Shown here in pieces: positions 46,330-58,147 of a stretch of DNA of 64,000 nucleotides; within the stretch, counting starts at the first letter, position 1; each line of letters opens with the position of its first letter. A program made the translations under genes and the position numbers. The notes under the pieces are model-generated. The model was given only the letters and a program-made list of their open reading frames with translations. It was not told the DNA's origin and did no database searches. The stretch is taken from contig JAPEVC010000154.1 of NCBI GenBank assembly GCA_027946555.1, positions 1 through 64,000 of the forward strand, given 5' to 3'. The stretch is from Gnomoniopsis sp. IMI 355080 (lineage: Eukaryota; Ascomycota; Sordariomycetes; Diaporthales; Gnomoniaceae).

Positions 46330-49300
46330 TCACCGCTTCCTATGATCTCTGCCCTTCTTCTTTCCTCTCTTCTTGTCCTTCGGCAACTCCAGCGGTGTAC
46401 CTTCCAGCATCGCCGCCATCGTCCCCAGCATAAATTCGTCTATGTTCCGCATACGGTCCCCCCAGGCATTGTACTCCGGCTCCACCTCCTCGATAGCAGG
46501 CGTATCCTCCACGCATAAAGCCAAGCCATTCTTCCCAGGCACTACGGAGCCTTCACGAGGTGTGCCATGTCGAGTGCTGGCTGGTGCGGAGCTAGGCTTG
46601 ACTTCAGAGAAATCCGCATCGTCTTGCTGGGTCTCTTTCTCCGCAGCTCGGGCCGCGATGACGTCCTCGGTATCTTCAGCCTGTTCTAGGACCTTGGTAG
46701 CCGTGCGCGTGTCGGTCGTCTCAACTCCGCCCAGTACGAGATCCATGGCGGCATTAGCAGCCTCGTCATGCTCACCCATCAATCTGCCTGCAACGTCCTG
46801 TACAGTGACCTGGTTGTTGTTATTGAAATAGTCTGTCGTGAATTCGCCTTCCTGGATGACGACATCGTCCAACATCTGCTTCTGAGAGGCTTTGCGTAGG
46901 ATATTGGCTTCAATAGTATGCTCGCTGACCAATCTGTAGATGTGCACATCGCGGGTCTGGCCGATGCGGTGGCATCTATCCTGACACTGTTTATCCATAG
47001 CGGGATTCCAATCCTGATCATAGAAGATGACCGTGTCGGCCCCGGTGAGGTTGAGACCCAAACCACCAGAGCGACTAGACAAGATGAAGGCAAGAATGCG
47101 CGTGTCAGAATTGAAACGGTCGCATAAGATTTGGCGTTGCTCAACTTTGGTGGAGCCGTCTAGACGGAGATACTTGTGTCCATGAATGTTAAGGAATTGC
47201 TCGAGGATGTCGAGGACCTTGGTCATCTGGGTGAAAATAAGGGCACGGTGCCCGCCAGCTTGGAGCTTGCGAAGAAGTTTGTCGAGTGCTTGCAGCTTGC
47301 CGCAGTCGTATTGAAGAAGGCGCTTGTCAGGGAATTGAATAGAGAGACGCATGCGAGACTCATGCCACGGATCAATGGGCGACTCGGGCGGTATGAATGG
47401 TAGTCGTCTGACGGGGGCGGTCAGCTTCAGGTCAGCTTCGGTGAAAGCCTGCACGCCTCGAGTACCCAGCAAGAAGGGTTCCATGTCTCTAGTTACAACA
47501 GCCGGGGTCACACATGCAAACTTGGAAATGGTCTGTTCCAGGGACCGAGCTCGCTGATCCAAGGTGGGAATCATGGTCTGCAAGATGAAAGATTCATCGG
47601 CAAACCAATTCATGACCTGCTTGGGGACTCGTGGTCGAGGCTTGAAAGGCCGCTTGTCCAGGCCGATTGTCAAGAACTCGCGCAGCTGCTTTCCATATAA
47701 GGGCCGCTGCTCTCGGCCCAATGCATTCAAGTAGCGCAAATGAAGCAATTCTTGATAGCGATCCCATCTGGCGCGACTATCTAGAGAGGCCACGTTTGAT
47801 CTGACTGTTGATGGGTCGAATCGCATCAAAGAAGACTGCGCCCGCTCTTGTTGGATATCCCTGAGGCTGAAGAGAAGGTCGTGAGCGCTCAATTCTTTCG
47901 TGCGATCTGTTTCTGAAACCGACAAATGCTCGTGCAAAGTTGGCAACATGTTCATGACTCCGAAGTTGACCTTGCTCATAGGATTCTCTCTGAGCAACTT
48001 GTTGCGCACCAAGCGTTCCGTTACATCGTAATTGTTGGCCACAGACTTGTCCATACGTAGCGATGTCATGATAGGACGGTCGACGAAAAGGTCAGGGTGA
48101 TTGCAGACCTTGCGTAATTGCATCAGGCAATTAATGATCGAGAGGTAATTCCCAGATGACAAGGTGTCGCGCGTCTCACTACGTGCCAAGAAACCATCGT
48201 ACAACTCGCGCTGTCGTTTGGATAGCCGGCAGAATTCCACGTGCTCAATTTTGGCAGGCATCTGCTTCTCGACATCCGCCTTCAATCTGCGCAACAAATA
48301 TGGGCGGAGTACCTTATGAAGCTTAGATATAATAGCGCGGGCCTCTTCGTCCATCTGTTCGCGGCCATGCTCCAGAATCTGGGACTCCGGCCTAGCAAAC
48401 CAGTCGTGGAATTCCTTCAGGTCTGCAAACCCGCCAACGCCATCTGCGTTAGGCATGAGGAAGAACAGTAACGACCACAGCTCTGTGAGATTGTTCTGTA
48501 GTGGTGTGCCTGTCAGAAGTAAACGTGAGTGTGTATTGAACCCGAGCAGTGTCTGCCATCTTTGTGATTTGAAGTTTTTGATGTTGTGAGCCTCGTCCAG
48601 AATCATGTAGTGCCATCTGCGACGCCGGAAGACTTGGTTATCTTGTAGAACGATCTGGTATGATGTGATGCAGACATTCCAAACATCATCGTTCGTCCAG
48701 CCTTGGCGTTTCCTCTTGCGCTCCTCTTGCGTTCCGTAGTAGGTTAGAATCTTGAAGCCAGGGCACCACTTTTTGAATTCCATTTCCCAGTTGAGCATGA
48801 CACTGGTCGGTACGATGATCAGATGTGGTCCCCAGACCTCGTGGACACATGCTAAATGTGCCAACAGTGCAATGGTCTGAATCGTTTTGCCGAGACCCAT
48901 TTCATCTGCCAGAATACCATTCGTGCTGTTCTCGTAGAGACCAGCCAGCCAATCGAGACCATAATGCTGATACTCACGCAAAGTGCCACGTAGAAGAAAG
49001 GGAACCTCAGTCCGTGGTGCGAGCGGCTGTGGAGAGACGGATCGACTCCCATCTCTGATCGCACTCAGCGGTTCGACAGACGTCGCAGTATCAATATCCG
49101 ACGGTTTGGTGTCGGATGTCTGTGGTGAATGACTGCGCTCGGGGCTTGCCGGGTTCGTAATCGCCTCAGCCTCTGGCTCCGGGGTGAGTCGCTCAACTTC
49201 TGGAGATGCTAACACCTTCGACTTATCAGCTGATAACGCCCCGCGGTGTTGATTAGGTATTTGAGCAACTGAATCAGATACGTCGTGAAGGTCACCGTTG

Positions 49301-51498
49301 AGCTTGACGTCTGCATCCAATTTAGACGGATCTACTTCGGGCGCTTTCAAGGACTCCTCGCGTTCCTTTCCTGTCCCACCCATTGACGGCTCGTCAATTC
49401 CTGGAGACTTTGACGAAACCGCGTCTTCCATCTCCACGTCATCCTCGTTTGCCGGGGCTTCCTCCTTCTCATCCTGCAGCTTCTTTAACTCTTTTTTACC
49501 GAAGAAGAGTCCAAGCAGCCCAGAAGGTTGGTCGTCGTCTTCCCCGCTTTCTTCACCCTCTTCGGAGCCACTGTCACCGCTCTCCTCGTCAGTGTCGTCG
49601 TCGTCATCCATGTCTATCGACTCATCACTCGTATCATCGTCACCAGCTGCATCTGCATCGACCATTGGTGTGTCCTGGCCATCACCCTTAGTTTCGTCAC
49701 TCTTTTCGATACTGGGCAGGTTCGCGTATTTCGCGATGAGTTGCTCTTGTGTCAACCCCTCGTCCGAGGCGACCGATTTGCGGTCATCATCCTCATCAGA
49801 TGAAGACATGTTGTCCTCATCCTCGCTGCCCACAGCAACATCGGAGTCATTGTTGTCTCCCGAATCTTGAGTGCCTTGATCGTCAGAGTCGATATCCTGG
49901 TCATCCTCGTCTGTACGCTCATCGTCGGTGATTTCGGAGTCGTATTGTGCCTGCCGTGCCAGGAGCTGTTGCTCGGATCGAGACACGGCTTCCTGCAGAG
50001 CAGCTTTGACTCGTCTCTGCTCCTCTGCTTCCCATTCTTCGACACGCCGGCGATTGACTTCGATTCTGATATTCTCCCATGTGCCAAACATTGCTTTCAT
50101 GACAACACGATACCGTGTGATCCACTGGTCCCGAGCCTCTTTTTCAAGTTCGTCTGCGGTCTTCGGTTGACGAGCTCTCCAAGCAGCCTGGCATGCCTCC
50201 GCTAGTCTTTTTGCTTTCTCTCGGTGATCTCTCTGTTCTTTTACCATCCACCTCCTAAGCCACAGCGCCGCCTTAACTACGTGATCGAGATGCGCGTACT
50301 GCCGCGGAGGTTCTTCCGCAGGTTCCGGCTGGTACACAGAGCAACCATCGCCAAGCAGGCCATCAGGCTGAGCCTCATCTTCAATGCGAAGAATGAGTCT
50401 TGCTTCGGCAAGAGCTTGCTCGTCCGTGAGTGGTGGTTCCTCCTCAGGGTCGAGCTGACCGCCCTCTGTGGCTGGTATAGTATTTGCAATTTGGAAGTAT
50501 TCTTCGAGACTAGGGGCTAGCTTCTTCGGTTTGACTCGTTGGGGATGGACCAGGGGTAATTCGGTCAGAGGAGCTCGATTGACGCGTAACTTGATTCGCG
50601 GGGTGGTTCTCGTCTGTTGAAGGGCATGTACCTCGTTCTCATCGCTGTCCCGGCCACTTCGAGACAGTCGTCGCGTCCTCGTGGACGATCGAGTTGGTTG
50701 CGTGTGCGGTGGGGAGGGCCTGCGTGCTCTGCTTGGTGTAGACTTGGGTTCGGTACCGAGTGACTTTCGCGCAGATTGCCTCGGGCCGGACACGGTCTTG
50801 GAGGCGAGAATCTTGCTGGCCGAAGCTGCCCTCTTCCCAGCCTGACTGTTTGAACTGGTGTGGCCATGGTTGTTGGCAGACTTGGACTTGGATTGAGGGC
50901 TGACCTCTGAGTAGGATTTCCTGGTGATTCTCTTCTCGCTGTTGAGCTGCTCCAGGGGAACTGTGTTCAGGCGGCCGGATTTCCGCTTGCCATCCTCAAT
51001 GATAGTTGTAGGGCCAGCAGCCTCGAACTTCTTCCAAGGAGGCGACTCGACTAAAGTGCGCGACTTGGATCCTGGTGGCGGAGGTGTTGAATCGCGGCCA
51101 ACTCGACGTCGCTTGGTAGGTCGTTCATCGTCAGGTGTGCCAGCCTCGTGCACATGACCGTTGGTCTGCTCTTGCTTGACAACACCATTTGCATGGCCGT
51201 TTGTCTCCCCATTATGCCTTTCAGGTGTTGGGGTTGTAGCACCGATGGGCGAGTCGGGAGGCGTGGATAATACGGACAAGGGAGAGTCGGCTGAGTCGTC
51301 GGCATCGTCACCAGCGCCGCGAAAAGACGCGAGATCCTCTGTGATAATAGGTTGTGGAAGTGGAGGTTTTGGAGACTTCGAGGATTCGTTTGTATCGCAT
51401 TTGATGGAGTTCGACGCGTTATGAGGAATCTCGGTCAAGGCAGCGGGCGGCGAGGCATGGACAGCAGAGGCGGGCTCCGACGCGATGGACTCCGTCAT
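46330..51498 (-). CDS. swr1: Swr1, ATPase of the SWR1 chromatin-remodelling complex
   Basis: Nuclear INO80/SWR1-type ATPase that exchanges H2A for the variant H2A.Z in nucleosomes. Intronless frame of 1722 residues. The N-terminal 400 residues are basic and disordered, with a KRRRVGRDSTPPPP patch. An HSA-like region that recruits actin-related proteins lies around 405-500 (VVKAALWLRRWMVKEQRDHREKAKR), followed by long acidic runs (about 560-700). ATPase lobe 1 begins at LLRGTLREYQHYGLDWLAGLYE, with Walker A DEMGLGKT (about 865) and DEAH (about 967). A long insertion typical of this subfamily splits the helicase domain, and lobe 2 carries DWNPAMDKQCQDRCHRIGQ. Length and split architecture distinguish it from Ino80 and Snf2. 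Divergent from NDUFB8. Confidence 0.95.
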   Translation of the reverse strand: MTESIASEPASAVHASPPAALTEIPHNASNSIKCDTNESSKSPKPPLPQPIITEDLASFRGAGDDADDSADSPLSVLSTPPDSPIGATTPTPERHNGETNGHANGVVKQEQTNGHVHEAGTPDDERPTKRRRVGRDSTPPPPGSKSRTLVESPPWKKFEAAGPTTIIEDGKRKSGRLNTVPLEQLNSEKRITRKSYSEVSPQSKSKSANNHGHTSSNSQAGKRAASASKILASKTVSGPRQSARKSLGTEPKSTPSRARRPSPPHTQPTRSSTRTRRLSRSGRDSDENEVHALQQTRTTPRIKLRVNRAPLTELPLVHPQRVKPKKLAPSLEEYFQIANTIPATEGGQLDPEEEPPLTDEQALAEARLILRIEDEAQPDGLLGDGCSVYQPEPAEEPPRQYAHLDHVVKAALWLRRWMVKEQRDHREKAKRLAEACQAAWRARQPKTADELEKEARDQWITRYRVVMKAMFGTWENIRIEVNRRRVEEWEAEEQRRVKAALQEAVSRSEQQLLARQAQYDSEITDDERTDEDDQDIDSDDQGTQDSGDNNDSDVAVGSEDEDNMSSSDEDDDRKSVASDEGLTQEQLIAKYANLPSIEKSDETKGDGQDTPMVDADAAGDDDTSDESIDMDDDDDTDEESGDSGSEEGEESGEDDDQPSGLLGLFFGKKELKKLQDEKEEAPANEDDVEMEDAVSSKSPGIDEPSMGGTGKEREESLKAPEVDPSKLDADVKLNGDLHDVSDSVAQIPNQHRGALSADKSKVLASPEVERLTPEPEAEAITNPASPERSHSPQTSDTKPSDIDTATSVEPLSAIRDGSRSVSPQPLAPRTEVPFLLRGTLREYQHYGLDWLAGLYENSTNGILADEMGLGKTIQTIALLAHLACVHEVWGPHLIIVPTSVMLNWEMEFKKWCPGFKILTYYGTQEERKRKRQGWTNDDVWNVCITSYQIVLQDNQVFRRRRWHYMILDEAHNIKNFKSQRWQTLLGFNTHSRLLLTGTPLQNNLTELWSLLFFLMPNADGVGGFADLKEFHDWFARPESQILEHGREQMDEEARAIISKLHKVLRPYLLRRLKADVEKQMPAKIEHVEFCRLSKRQRELYDGFLARSETRDTLSSGNYLSIINCLMQLRKVCNHPDLFVDRPIMTSLRMDKSVANNYDVTERLVRNKLLRENPMSKVNFGVMNMLPTLHEHLSVSETDRTKELSAHDLLFSLRDIQQERAQSSLMRFDPSTVRSNVASLDSRARWDRYQELLHLRYLNALGREQRPLYGKQLREFLTIGLDKRPFKPRPRVPKQVMNWFADESFILQTMIPTLDQRARSLEQTISKFACVTPAVVTRDMEPFLLGTRGVQAFTEADLKLTAPVRRLPFIPPESPIDPWHESRMRLSIQFPDKRLLQYDCGKLQALDKLLRKLQAGGHRALIFTQMTKVLDILEQFLNIHGHKYLRLDGSTKVEQRQILCDRFNSDTRILAFILSSRSGGLGLNLTGADTVIFYDQDWNPAMDKQCQDRCHRIGQTRDVHIYRLVSEHTIEANILRKASQKQMLDDVVIQEGEFTTDYFNNNNQVTVQDVAGRLMGEHDEAANAAMDLVLGGVETTDTRTATKVLEQAEDTEDVIAARAAEKETQQDDADFSEVKPSSAPASTRHGTPREGSVVPGKNGLALCVEDTPAIEEVEPEYNAWGDRMRNIDEFMLGTMAAMLEGTPLELPKDKKRGKKKGRDHRKR

Positions 51499-52107
51499 AG
51501 CGAGACTGAGACGCGGGGAGGGAGAAGGTCAAGGAAATAGGAAAGGGCCCGCGATCTCAGCAGAGCCGGCATTTGGAGAACCCAAAATGATGTCTGCCGG
51601 TTGGTAATTAACTAGTCCGTTTCCATAAGAAGTCTGCGCATGTTTGGAGCCCTGTGCGGCGGTGTAGAGGCTGAAAAGTACCGTCTATGATCGTTGTGGT
51701 GGAATCTTTTAAAATCGCAGAAATCCATGATGCGCTAAAACAAACAAGTTCAGGCCCATTCATCCGCTCGCTGCACTCTTCAGATGAGCTGCCGCGCCGT
51801 CGGCTGTGTCCTGTGCATCCACCCACACACCCTTGGCAGGATGATGACTTTGTCAGCCAAGGAAAGCTCCGCGTTGCTTCGGACGCACAGACCACCTCTT
51901 TTCAGTAAGTGCCTCAGGCATCTTACTTACCTCATCTCGAATTGTCGCCGACGACGTTGCGCATGGCTATCACCAACACCTCCAAAAACAGACGCCAATT
52001 GCTTCTCGACTCGACCGCATCTGGCCCCAGCGACAGCCAATGTACGCCCCGTAACCCTGAGTCCGCTCCTTTGTATCCTCAATGCTAATCCCAAGCCCTC
52101 TTCACAG
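51499..52107. promoter_or_regulatory. Shared divergent promoter, swr1 / NDUFB8
   Basis: 609 bp between outward-facing starts of two housekeeping genes. C/T-rich sequence at 51900-52100 precedes the NDUFB8 start. No individual element is assigned. Confidence 0.45.
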
Positions 52108-52807
52108 ATGCTGTCTCGTCGAATTGCTCGGGCTTCGGCCGCGCGACCAGCAACGACTGCCATCGTAACACGACGCCTTCCTCTTGTTCAGACGCGAACC
52201 TTCCTTCCCCGTTACAATGACAAAGTCGACGAGATGTACCCCGACTCTGACTACCCGGAGCTGACCGAGGCCCAAGATCCAAATCAGGTGTGTAGTGATT
52301 CCTCGCGGCAGGACACGTAGGGGAGCAGTGGGAGGCGGCGTTGGAACTTTGGCACTGATAATCACATTCTCGCAGAACGGCGGCTATGTCCAGCCTCCCC
52401 CGATCAAGCGACAGTTCCGCGACCCGCACGCCGACTGGTGGGACAAACAGGAGAGGAGGAACTATGGCGAGCCATGTCACGAGGACTACGATACCCTGGG
52501 CATGTTCACACCCCATGTGTACACTTGGGTTTCTCCGAAGAAAGGCCTTGTCCAGGTTGCTGCTTTCATCGCCGCATTCCTGAGCGTATGCTATGGAGTC
52601 AAATTGACATATCCCGACCGACCATCGTACCCAAGGGAGTTTGAGGGTGGACTTGAGAGGGAGCTTGGTGGACCAGGGGCGACTAGGGTGGGTACTTCTA
52701 GAGAAACCGATGATTCATATGGACAGTTTTACTGACAAACATTGCAGGCAAGAGCACCAGGTGACCCCGAGCCATTCCAGATTGAAGATGAGGTGGCAGT
52801 GGACTAG
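52108..52807 (+). CDS. NADH dehydrogenase (complex I) subunit NDUFB8/ASHI
   Basis: Accessory subunit of the mitochondrial complex I membrane arm. Exons 52108-52287, 52376-52687 and 52748-52807 give 183 residues, normal for the family. The Arg/Ala/Ser-rich N-terminus (MLSRRIARASAARPATTA) reads as a mitochondrial presequence. The conserved core shows RQFRDPHADWWDKQERRNYG and YTWVSPKKGLVQVAAFIAAF, the latter starting the single membrane segment. The acidic end QIEDEVAVD is supplied by the 60-nt last exon. Confidence 0.93.
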
Positions 52808-53606
52808 GCTGGGCTTACTTACACTTATAGAAAAGGGGCCCAATAGGAATGCTTAGACTCTCGTGGATCCAGTGCAAAACTTGAATTCGTGTCGAGGAGC
52901 GACTAATGACTGACTGCGAGTTTGTTGCTGCTGCCTTCATTACAGGACACATTTGCGTACCAGGAGGATCTTGTGCCCGAGCCCCCTGGTTCAGAGACTA
53001 GATACCTAGGTAAGGTACTCATGCACTGAGATCCAGGAGACACTGCGAGGCACATCCAGGAGGCGCAGAGCAGCAGGTACGACCAAGCTCGTTGCCATTA
53101 TGAGATGACATTCCGTTGTATATCTGACGTCGCCAACTCAGTTTTGATGGCTAGGACAGTTCGCGTACCTGGAATAGGACATCTTGTCCGACACCCCCGG
53201 TCCATCTCGAATAGTGAGAGGAATGTGTCACATCATACATTAGACCGCTTCCAAGTCGTCTGCTTGTGTAGACTTGGTGAATGGTCATGTTTCCCTGGCA
53301 AATCTCAAGCGGGAAAGAGCCGATGCGGGATCTCAAGCGCATTACCAAAGTTCGCCCTCCGTAGGTGCTCTTCAAGGAAAGAGAGAGGCATGGACTTGCC
53401 TCCATTCCCTCATAAATTGACCCTGAAAACACCAGAGACTTTCCAATTCTTTCGGATTTGTTTGTTATTCAATCGCGCGCAAACGTTGTACAGCAAACTT
53501 CCATCACTCTCTTCTAGTCGTGTAAGAAGCTCGCACCTCGCGCAATTCACTCGCTACTCCCATTGCTCCATTCCTTTGATAACTTTCAACTACGCCCTCC
53601 ATCACA
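52808..53606. other. Intergenic, no supported gene
   Basis: Same-strand spacer with a TACCTAGGTA copy at 53003-53012. The open frame at 53105-53617 has no recognisable content and overlaps the next start in another frame. Confidence 0.45.
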
Positions 53607-55616
53607 ATGCGTTATGAGGATTGGGACGTCCTCCTATTCCCCGCAACTCAAGGGCGCGACGCTCGTGTTCCCCTGAAGGAATTCAAGGTCAACTGCCATG
53701 TCATCCCGGACACCGAGTTCGTCCAAAACAGGGGCACATTTGGCCTGCCAGCGATGACTTGCTTCGTCCCCTCACTTGACCCGGGTGCTCAATTCCACAT
53801 ATCCATCCACTGCTGGGGCACGCCTCAGGTCAGCCAGTATGCCCTCAACTATAGCAAGCATCCCAATCTGGTCAAGTTTGAGGCTCGCATCCTGATCGAT
53901 GGTCGTATCGTGGCGTGAGTTGTACCCTTTCAGTACTTTGCCACGACGAATGGTGCCTCGCTCGTCGGTTGCCAGGCTTGGCGGCTGATTTGCTATTCAT
54001 CCAGCTCCACCTCCTTCGAGCCGTTCGGTGAATGGCCGCACGTTGTCACCACCTCCTGCGGTATGCCCTGTTCCAAGACCTAGACCGTACTTGGGAAGCC
54101 TGGACTGACTCCGTGGAAACGGCAGAGATGTCGAAACAAGGAGAGCTGGAGACTCTCAAGTTCCCTTCCTTCCGCCGTGAGTTGCTATACCAAAATCACT
54201 GGAGTCCTGGCGACGACATTGGACGAATCAAGATCATCATCAGTGAGGGCTTCCCCAGAGACTCGCCGTCCAATCCGATCGAGCGAGTCAAGAACCTCGT
54301 GACTTTCTCATTCCAACACGCGCCACTCAGTGAGTAGATCAAGAGCATTAGAAGAGGCAATGAAGCTCTAAGCTGACTTCTATTCGCATCAAGGCATTCT
54401 TGAAACCAATGGCATCGCCTGGCCCAACCAGCAAATGTGGCGCCGTTTTCAGAACAGTCCAGCCGTGCCTGTTCCAACCTACTATCCTGAGGACGGTCCT
54501 GACTCCCACATACATTCGCCACGACGCAAATCCTACGGCTGTCGAAGCACTGGCGGATCGGGCGTAGCCATGACCAACATGTCAAACACTCTGATGCCCC
54601 AGGTTACATCTGCTTTTAATCATACCAGTTTCCCCCATTTTCCAGCGTACGAGAAGACTTCTGGGGCTTCCTCTAGCTCCGGATATGTGGACCCGTTTGG
54701 CGACGCTGCCTACCAGGAATGGGTGGCCTCCCTGGGGTTGGCTCAGCAGCAACAAGCCAATACTGAGCCAAACACCATTTGGCCTGGTGCTGTCATCCAA
54801 AACAGCAGCAAGGCTGCTAGCCACGACACAAACACATCAGGAACGCCAGACTACATCGCCTTCACTATGAACCACACCGTTGACTCCGAACAGGGAGGGA
54901 CTTCTTGTGTCGGAATGGATGAAGATGGCATCATGGACAGTCTCAAGGTGCCAACCAATACTCCTATCACTGCAACCGATGGAAGTTCTGGTGCAACAGG
55001 TCTGTCAAGCCACCAAAACTTTGCTTTGTCCTGAACTGATAAAGACTCATGTTCAGCACAACTCGGCTACGATTTCCCAACCCCAGCCATTTCCGGCGAG
55101 CTTGCTCATTCTCTTACCCACTCCTTACTGAATCAGCCACACCCTCTTCACGGTATATCCGAACTCACCCAGCCGCACCAGATTCCTCTACCTGCATCTG
55201 AGGTGCGTTCACGAAAGGAAAATCGCCTTCTGAACAACGCCAGCTCAACTCGATCCCCTTCATCTAACATTTCGCCGTCAGTGGAGGCACAGATCCGCAA
55301 GTTTTCTCAAACCAGCAATGCATTTGGAATCATTGGTCATGACCGTGGCTCTTCCGGCACCGGTCCGTCCTACAGTCGACATACTTCAGCTGGTGAATTT
55401 GGGGGCAATATCACCAATCAGGCCGCCACTCCCAGCCCGAGCTATGCTGGAGTGGCTGCATCTGCAAGCGTACCTGACAGTGGCAGCGAGAAGGGTACGA
55501 AGCGCGCCAAGGCTATCGACGAGGAATACGGACTCATGAGGGCCAGCCCTCGGGAACGCCTAGCAACTATGGTCTCCAGTGATGACGACGGACAGAGCCC
55601 GTCCCTTGCGTCATGA
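53607..55616 (+). CDS. Conserved fungal protein of unknown function
   Basis: Exons 53607-53914, 54005-54060, 54126-54329, 54394-54999 and 55057-55616 join in frame to give 577 residues. The N-terminal half (MRYEDWDVLLFPATQGR, TCFVPSLDPGAQFHISIHCW, FEARILIDGRIVA, SPGDDIGRIKIIISEGFPRD) is a compact beta-rich domain that I recognise from other filamentous ascomycetes without a known role. The C-terminal half is Ser/Pro/Asn-rich and disordered, with a basic patch (KGTKRAKAIDEEYG) near the end. The third intron boundary (54061-54125) was chosen because reading through meets a stop and the join TTSC|EMSKQGELETLKFP restores the conserved block. A nuclear or regulatory role is possible but not shown. 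Confidence 0.75.
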
Positions 55617-57316
55617 GTCCACTATAGGACCCCCTCTTTACCTCCAGTCATGAATTGTATAAAACATGGATAGGGAACTGTACTAACATTGCGGTGGGGG
55701 TAAAACACCATGTCTTACAAAGTCTCTGTGGCTGACCTCGAGACTTCGACAAAGCAGTATACCATCTGCTCACGGTCGTCAAGACTTCTGATGACGGTTT
55801 TGCGGATTATGCTTATCATAGTTGTTCTTGTACAACCAGATTCATTATTTGCAATCAGATGGTTATTGATGCGTCTGTATCGATGTCCAACTGGGATTGT
55901 AGTTCTAGCAATACAAAACGGTTCTTAAATCACGCTGCTGGCCCCGCCACATCGATGATCACTACCATGTTATACTCGTAGGCTCTGGACTTCCAACACA
56001 GCTCATTCTCACAGCTATTGCAATCAAGTCGCTGTTTCTAGGTCTTCATACATCCGCCGCACTCCGTTCCGAGAGCCTCACTAAAGCCAGTAAGACTAAT
56101 AGAAGATTTCTATGTATATGATTGGATACGCAGGAACTCCAGGAGAAGATGACATATGCTCCGACTTGATCGTCACTCCCTGGAATAGCTTTGGGGATCT
56201 CCTCCTATCACTTTATATCGTCATTCACTAACTCACATTGGAAATATTAGCAATTGCTTGCCGTCCAGAGTCCTAGACTAGTTTTAGCATTAGGTAATGT
56301 GTTTGTGACATAAGAGATGGCTAGAATCTTTTTAGTTTAGAAGCCACCATTGTCTGCGAACGCAATGATAAAAAACCAACTCGCTGTTCGAGCAACAATC
56401 AAATGCGCACAATATCTGGATTTGTATTGTTCATCACGATAATTCAAGCTTTCTAGTTTCGAATTCAAGGATACCAGCGACTTGACCCGTTCAACTGCAT
56501 ACCCATGTGCTCCCTGCTGGTAACCCCCAAAATCTACGCCTTTTGCCTGTCTACCTAGGTATCTCCCGAGGTCATTCGAGGAGGTAGCTCAATCCACGAC
56601 CAAGGGGTTCAGGAACACATGCAGGCAGCTCGGGACCCATCATTGTTTTCGCAAGATCCAGAATTGTAAGCATACGTACTACACATTTAATTCGCAAGGA
56701 TGGAGATGGCTTACGCACCGCCAAAGCAATCTAAGCAGCACTTGCCTCATATCCCTGGATACCAATGGAGCGCTAAAGTCTTGGAAAATCAGAGGCTTGG
56801 AGTTGACTGCTTCGTTACCAAAGCCAGCTCTCAGAGCGAACGCACCCGAAGCGAGCACATTTCCTCTGGAGTCCTGCGTATCGACACTTTGCCCCAACTG
56901 CAATCCCTTGTGTAACAGACGCTGGATTTCTATCGAACTGGTCGCTTGCACTGCGCTCAATGGAGAGTCTTTTGACGAAAGGGAACTCGCGGGCAGTTGG
57001 TAGCGGTAGGTCATCCTGCTGAATGTATTTAGGAGGACGGTGGTAAGACATGATGGGAGGCTAAAGGGTCTCATTGAGTGGGTCGGTCAATGAAAGCGAT
57101 GAAATCTGAAGCATGATTGCACACTGATATCAGAAGGCTGTGCTAGGTCGTGCATATGCACTCGTCCTAACGCAATGATATGGCTCCTCATATGAGTTGC
57201 GAATAGTCTGATTGAATGGCCGGACTGGCTTCCTCTTAGATCTATCATGAAGGTTTTAGATTCGGTAATATTACGGATGTATTCTAACTCCTAAGCTCCC
57301 ACCAGCTATTAGTGTA
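55617..57316. other. Intergenic, no supported gene
   Basis: 1.7 kb, AT-rich in its middle part, between convergent gene ends. It contains a TACCTAGGTA copy at 56552-56561. Open frames on either strand near 56680-57074 overlap one another antisense, and neither shows a family resemblance. Confidence 0.45.
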
Positions 57317-58147
57317 TTAATTCTTTATGACAGTCATCATCTCAATGCCTCCACTGGCCTCACCTGGCGTGTTGAATTGACTCAGTTTTACCAGCGTTGA
57401 TTCGTAACCTGGTTTCAAGAATTGCACCACAGACTCTGTAATGAGTAGGGACACATAGACGATGACAAGCACGGATTGCACGGCAAGCTGCTGCTTCGCC
57501 GGGTAGACCGAGTCCTCCCTCGCGAACCTTCCCCCAGGGAAATTCAACATGCGTCCAACGGCGACAGCCTTGATGAGTGTCACGACGGCACTCACGAGCC
57601 AAAATAGCTGCGACGCCGTCTGCCATCCGGGAACTTTGTTCTTGAACCCTTTCGTCGCGCGCAATGAGATTGCGATAACACATCCGCCATATACAACCGG
57701 AGTAAGGCCAATGCCCATGTCGGACTGGACGAAACGTGCCACCTCGACAGACTCAAGACCGAGCACGACAGCGATCAAGAAATAGTATATGCCGATGATT
57801 GTGTTGCGGACCCAAGGCTTGTTTTTGACAGCGTTGGCATCCGCAGGTCCAAGCAAAACCCGGGATACCCGAGACCGCCGTTTCTGCAGCCTAGCGGCTC
57901 TTGCGGTGAGACCGGTGACGCGACGATAGAGGACCACGCTCAGGATGGTGGTGAGGACAAAAATGTAGATCCATGTTGGGAGCGGCACAAAAACCACGTC
58001 GAGGAAGCATTGAGTTGGGAGGCCGATGGTGATCCTAGATTTGAGTTCCTAAATCCGGGTCAGTGGCTGATTTGAGTTCATAGATACATTCTCTACCGAA
58101 GAACTCACGAAGCCTTCCGGGCGTGTCGTACCGCAGAGAGATGCCAT
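57317..58147 (-). CDS. Multi-span membrane protein, unknown function
   Basis: Exon 1 is 58147-58109 (13 codons, MASLCGTTRPEGF) and exon 2 is 58048-57317, giving 256 residues. Six or so hydrophobic segments are visible, starting TWIYIFVLTTILSVVLYRRV and including NTIIGIYYFLIAVVLGLESVEVA, ASQLFWLVSAVVTLIKAVAV and QSVLVIVYVSLLITESVVQFL. The early Cys and short lumenal N-terminus recall the TMD0 bundle of fungal ABCC transporters, but no ABC domain follows, so that is only an impression. It shares an 848-bp divergent promoter with the HRQ-type gene. Confidence 0.7.

Noticed and set aside
49298..49870. Plus-strand Ser-rich open frame
   Set aside because: Exact antisense of the acidic Asp/Glu run in swr1 (GAC/GAG codons read as Ser/Pro), so a shadow.
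54061..54125. In-frame coding reading FQDLDRTWEAW after 54061
   Set aside because: That frame does not follow from the preceding exon. A 65-nt GT-AG intron here restores the conserved EMSKQGELETLKFP block and total frame closure.
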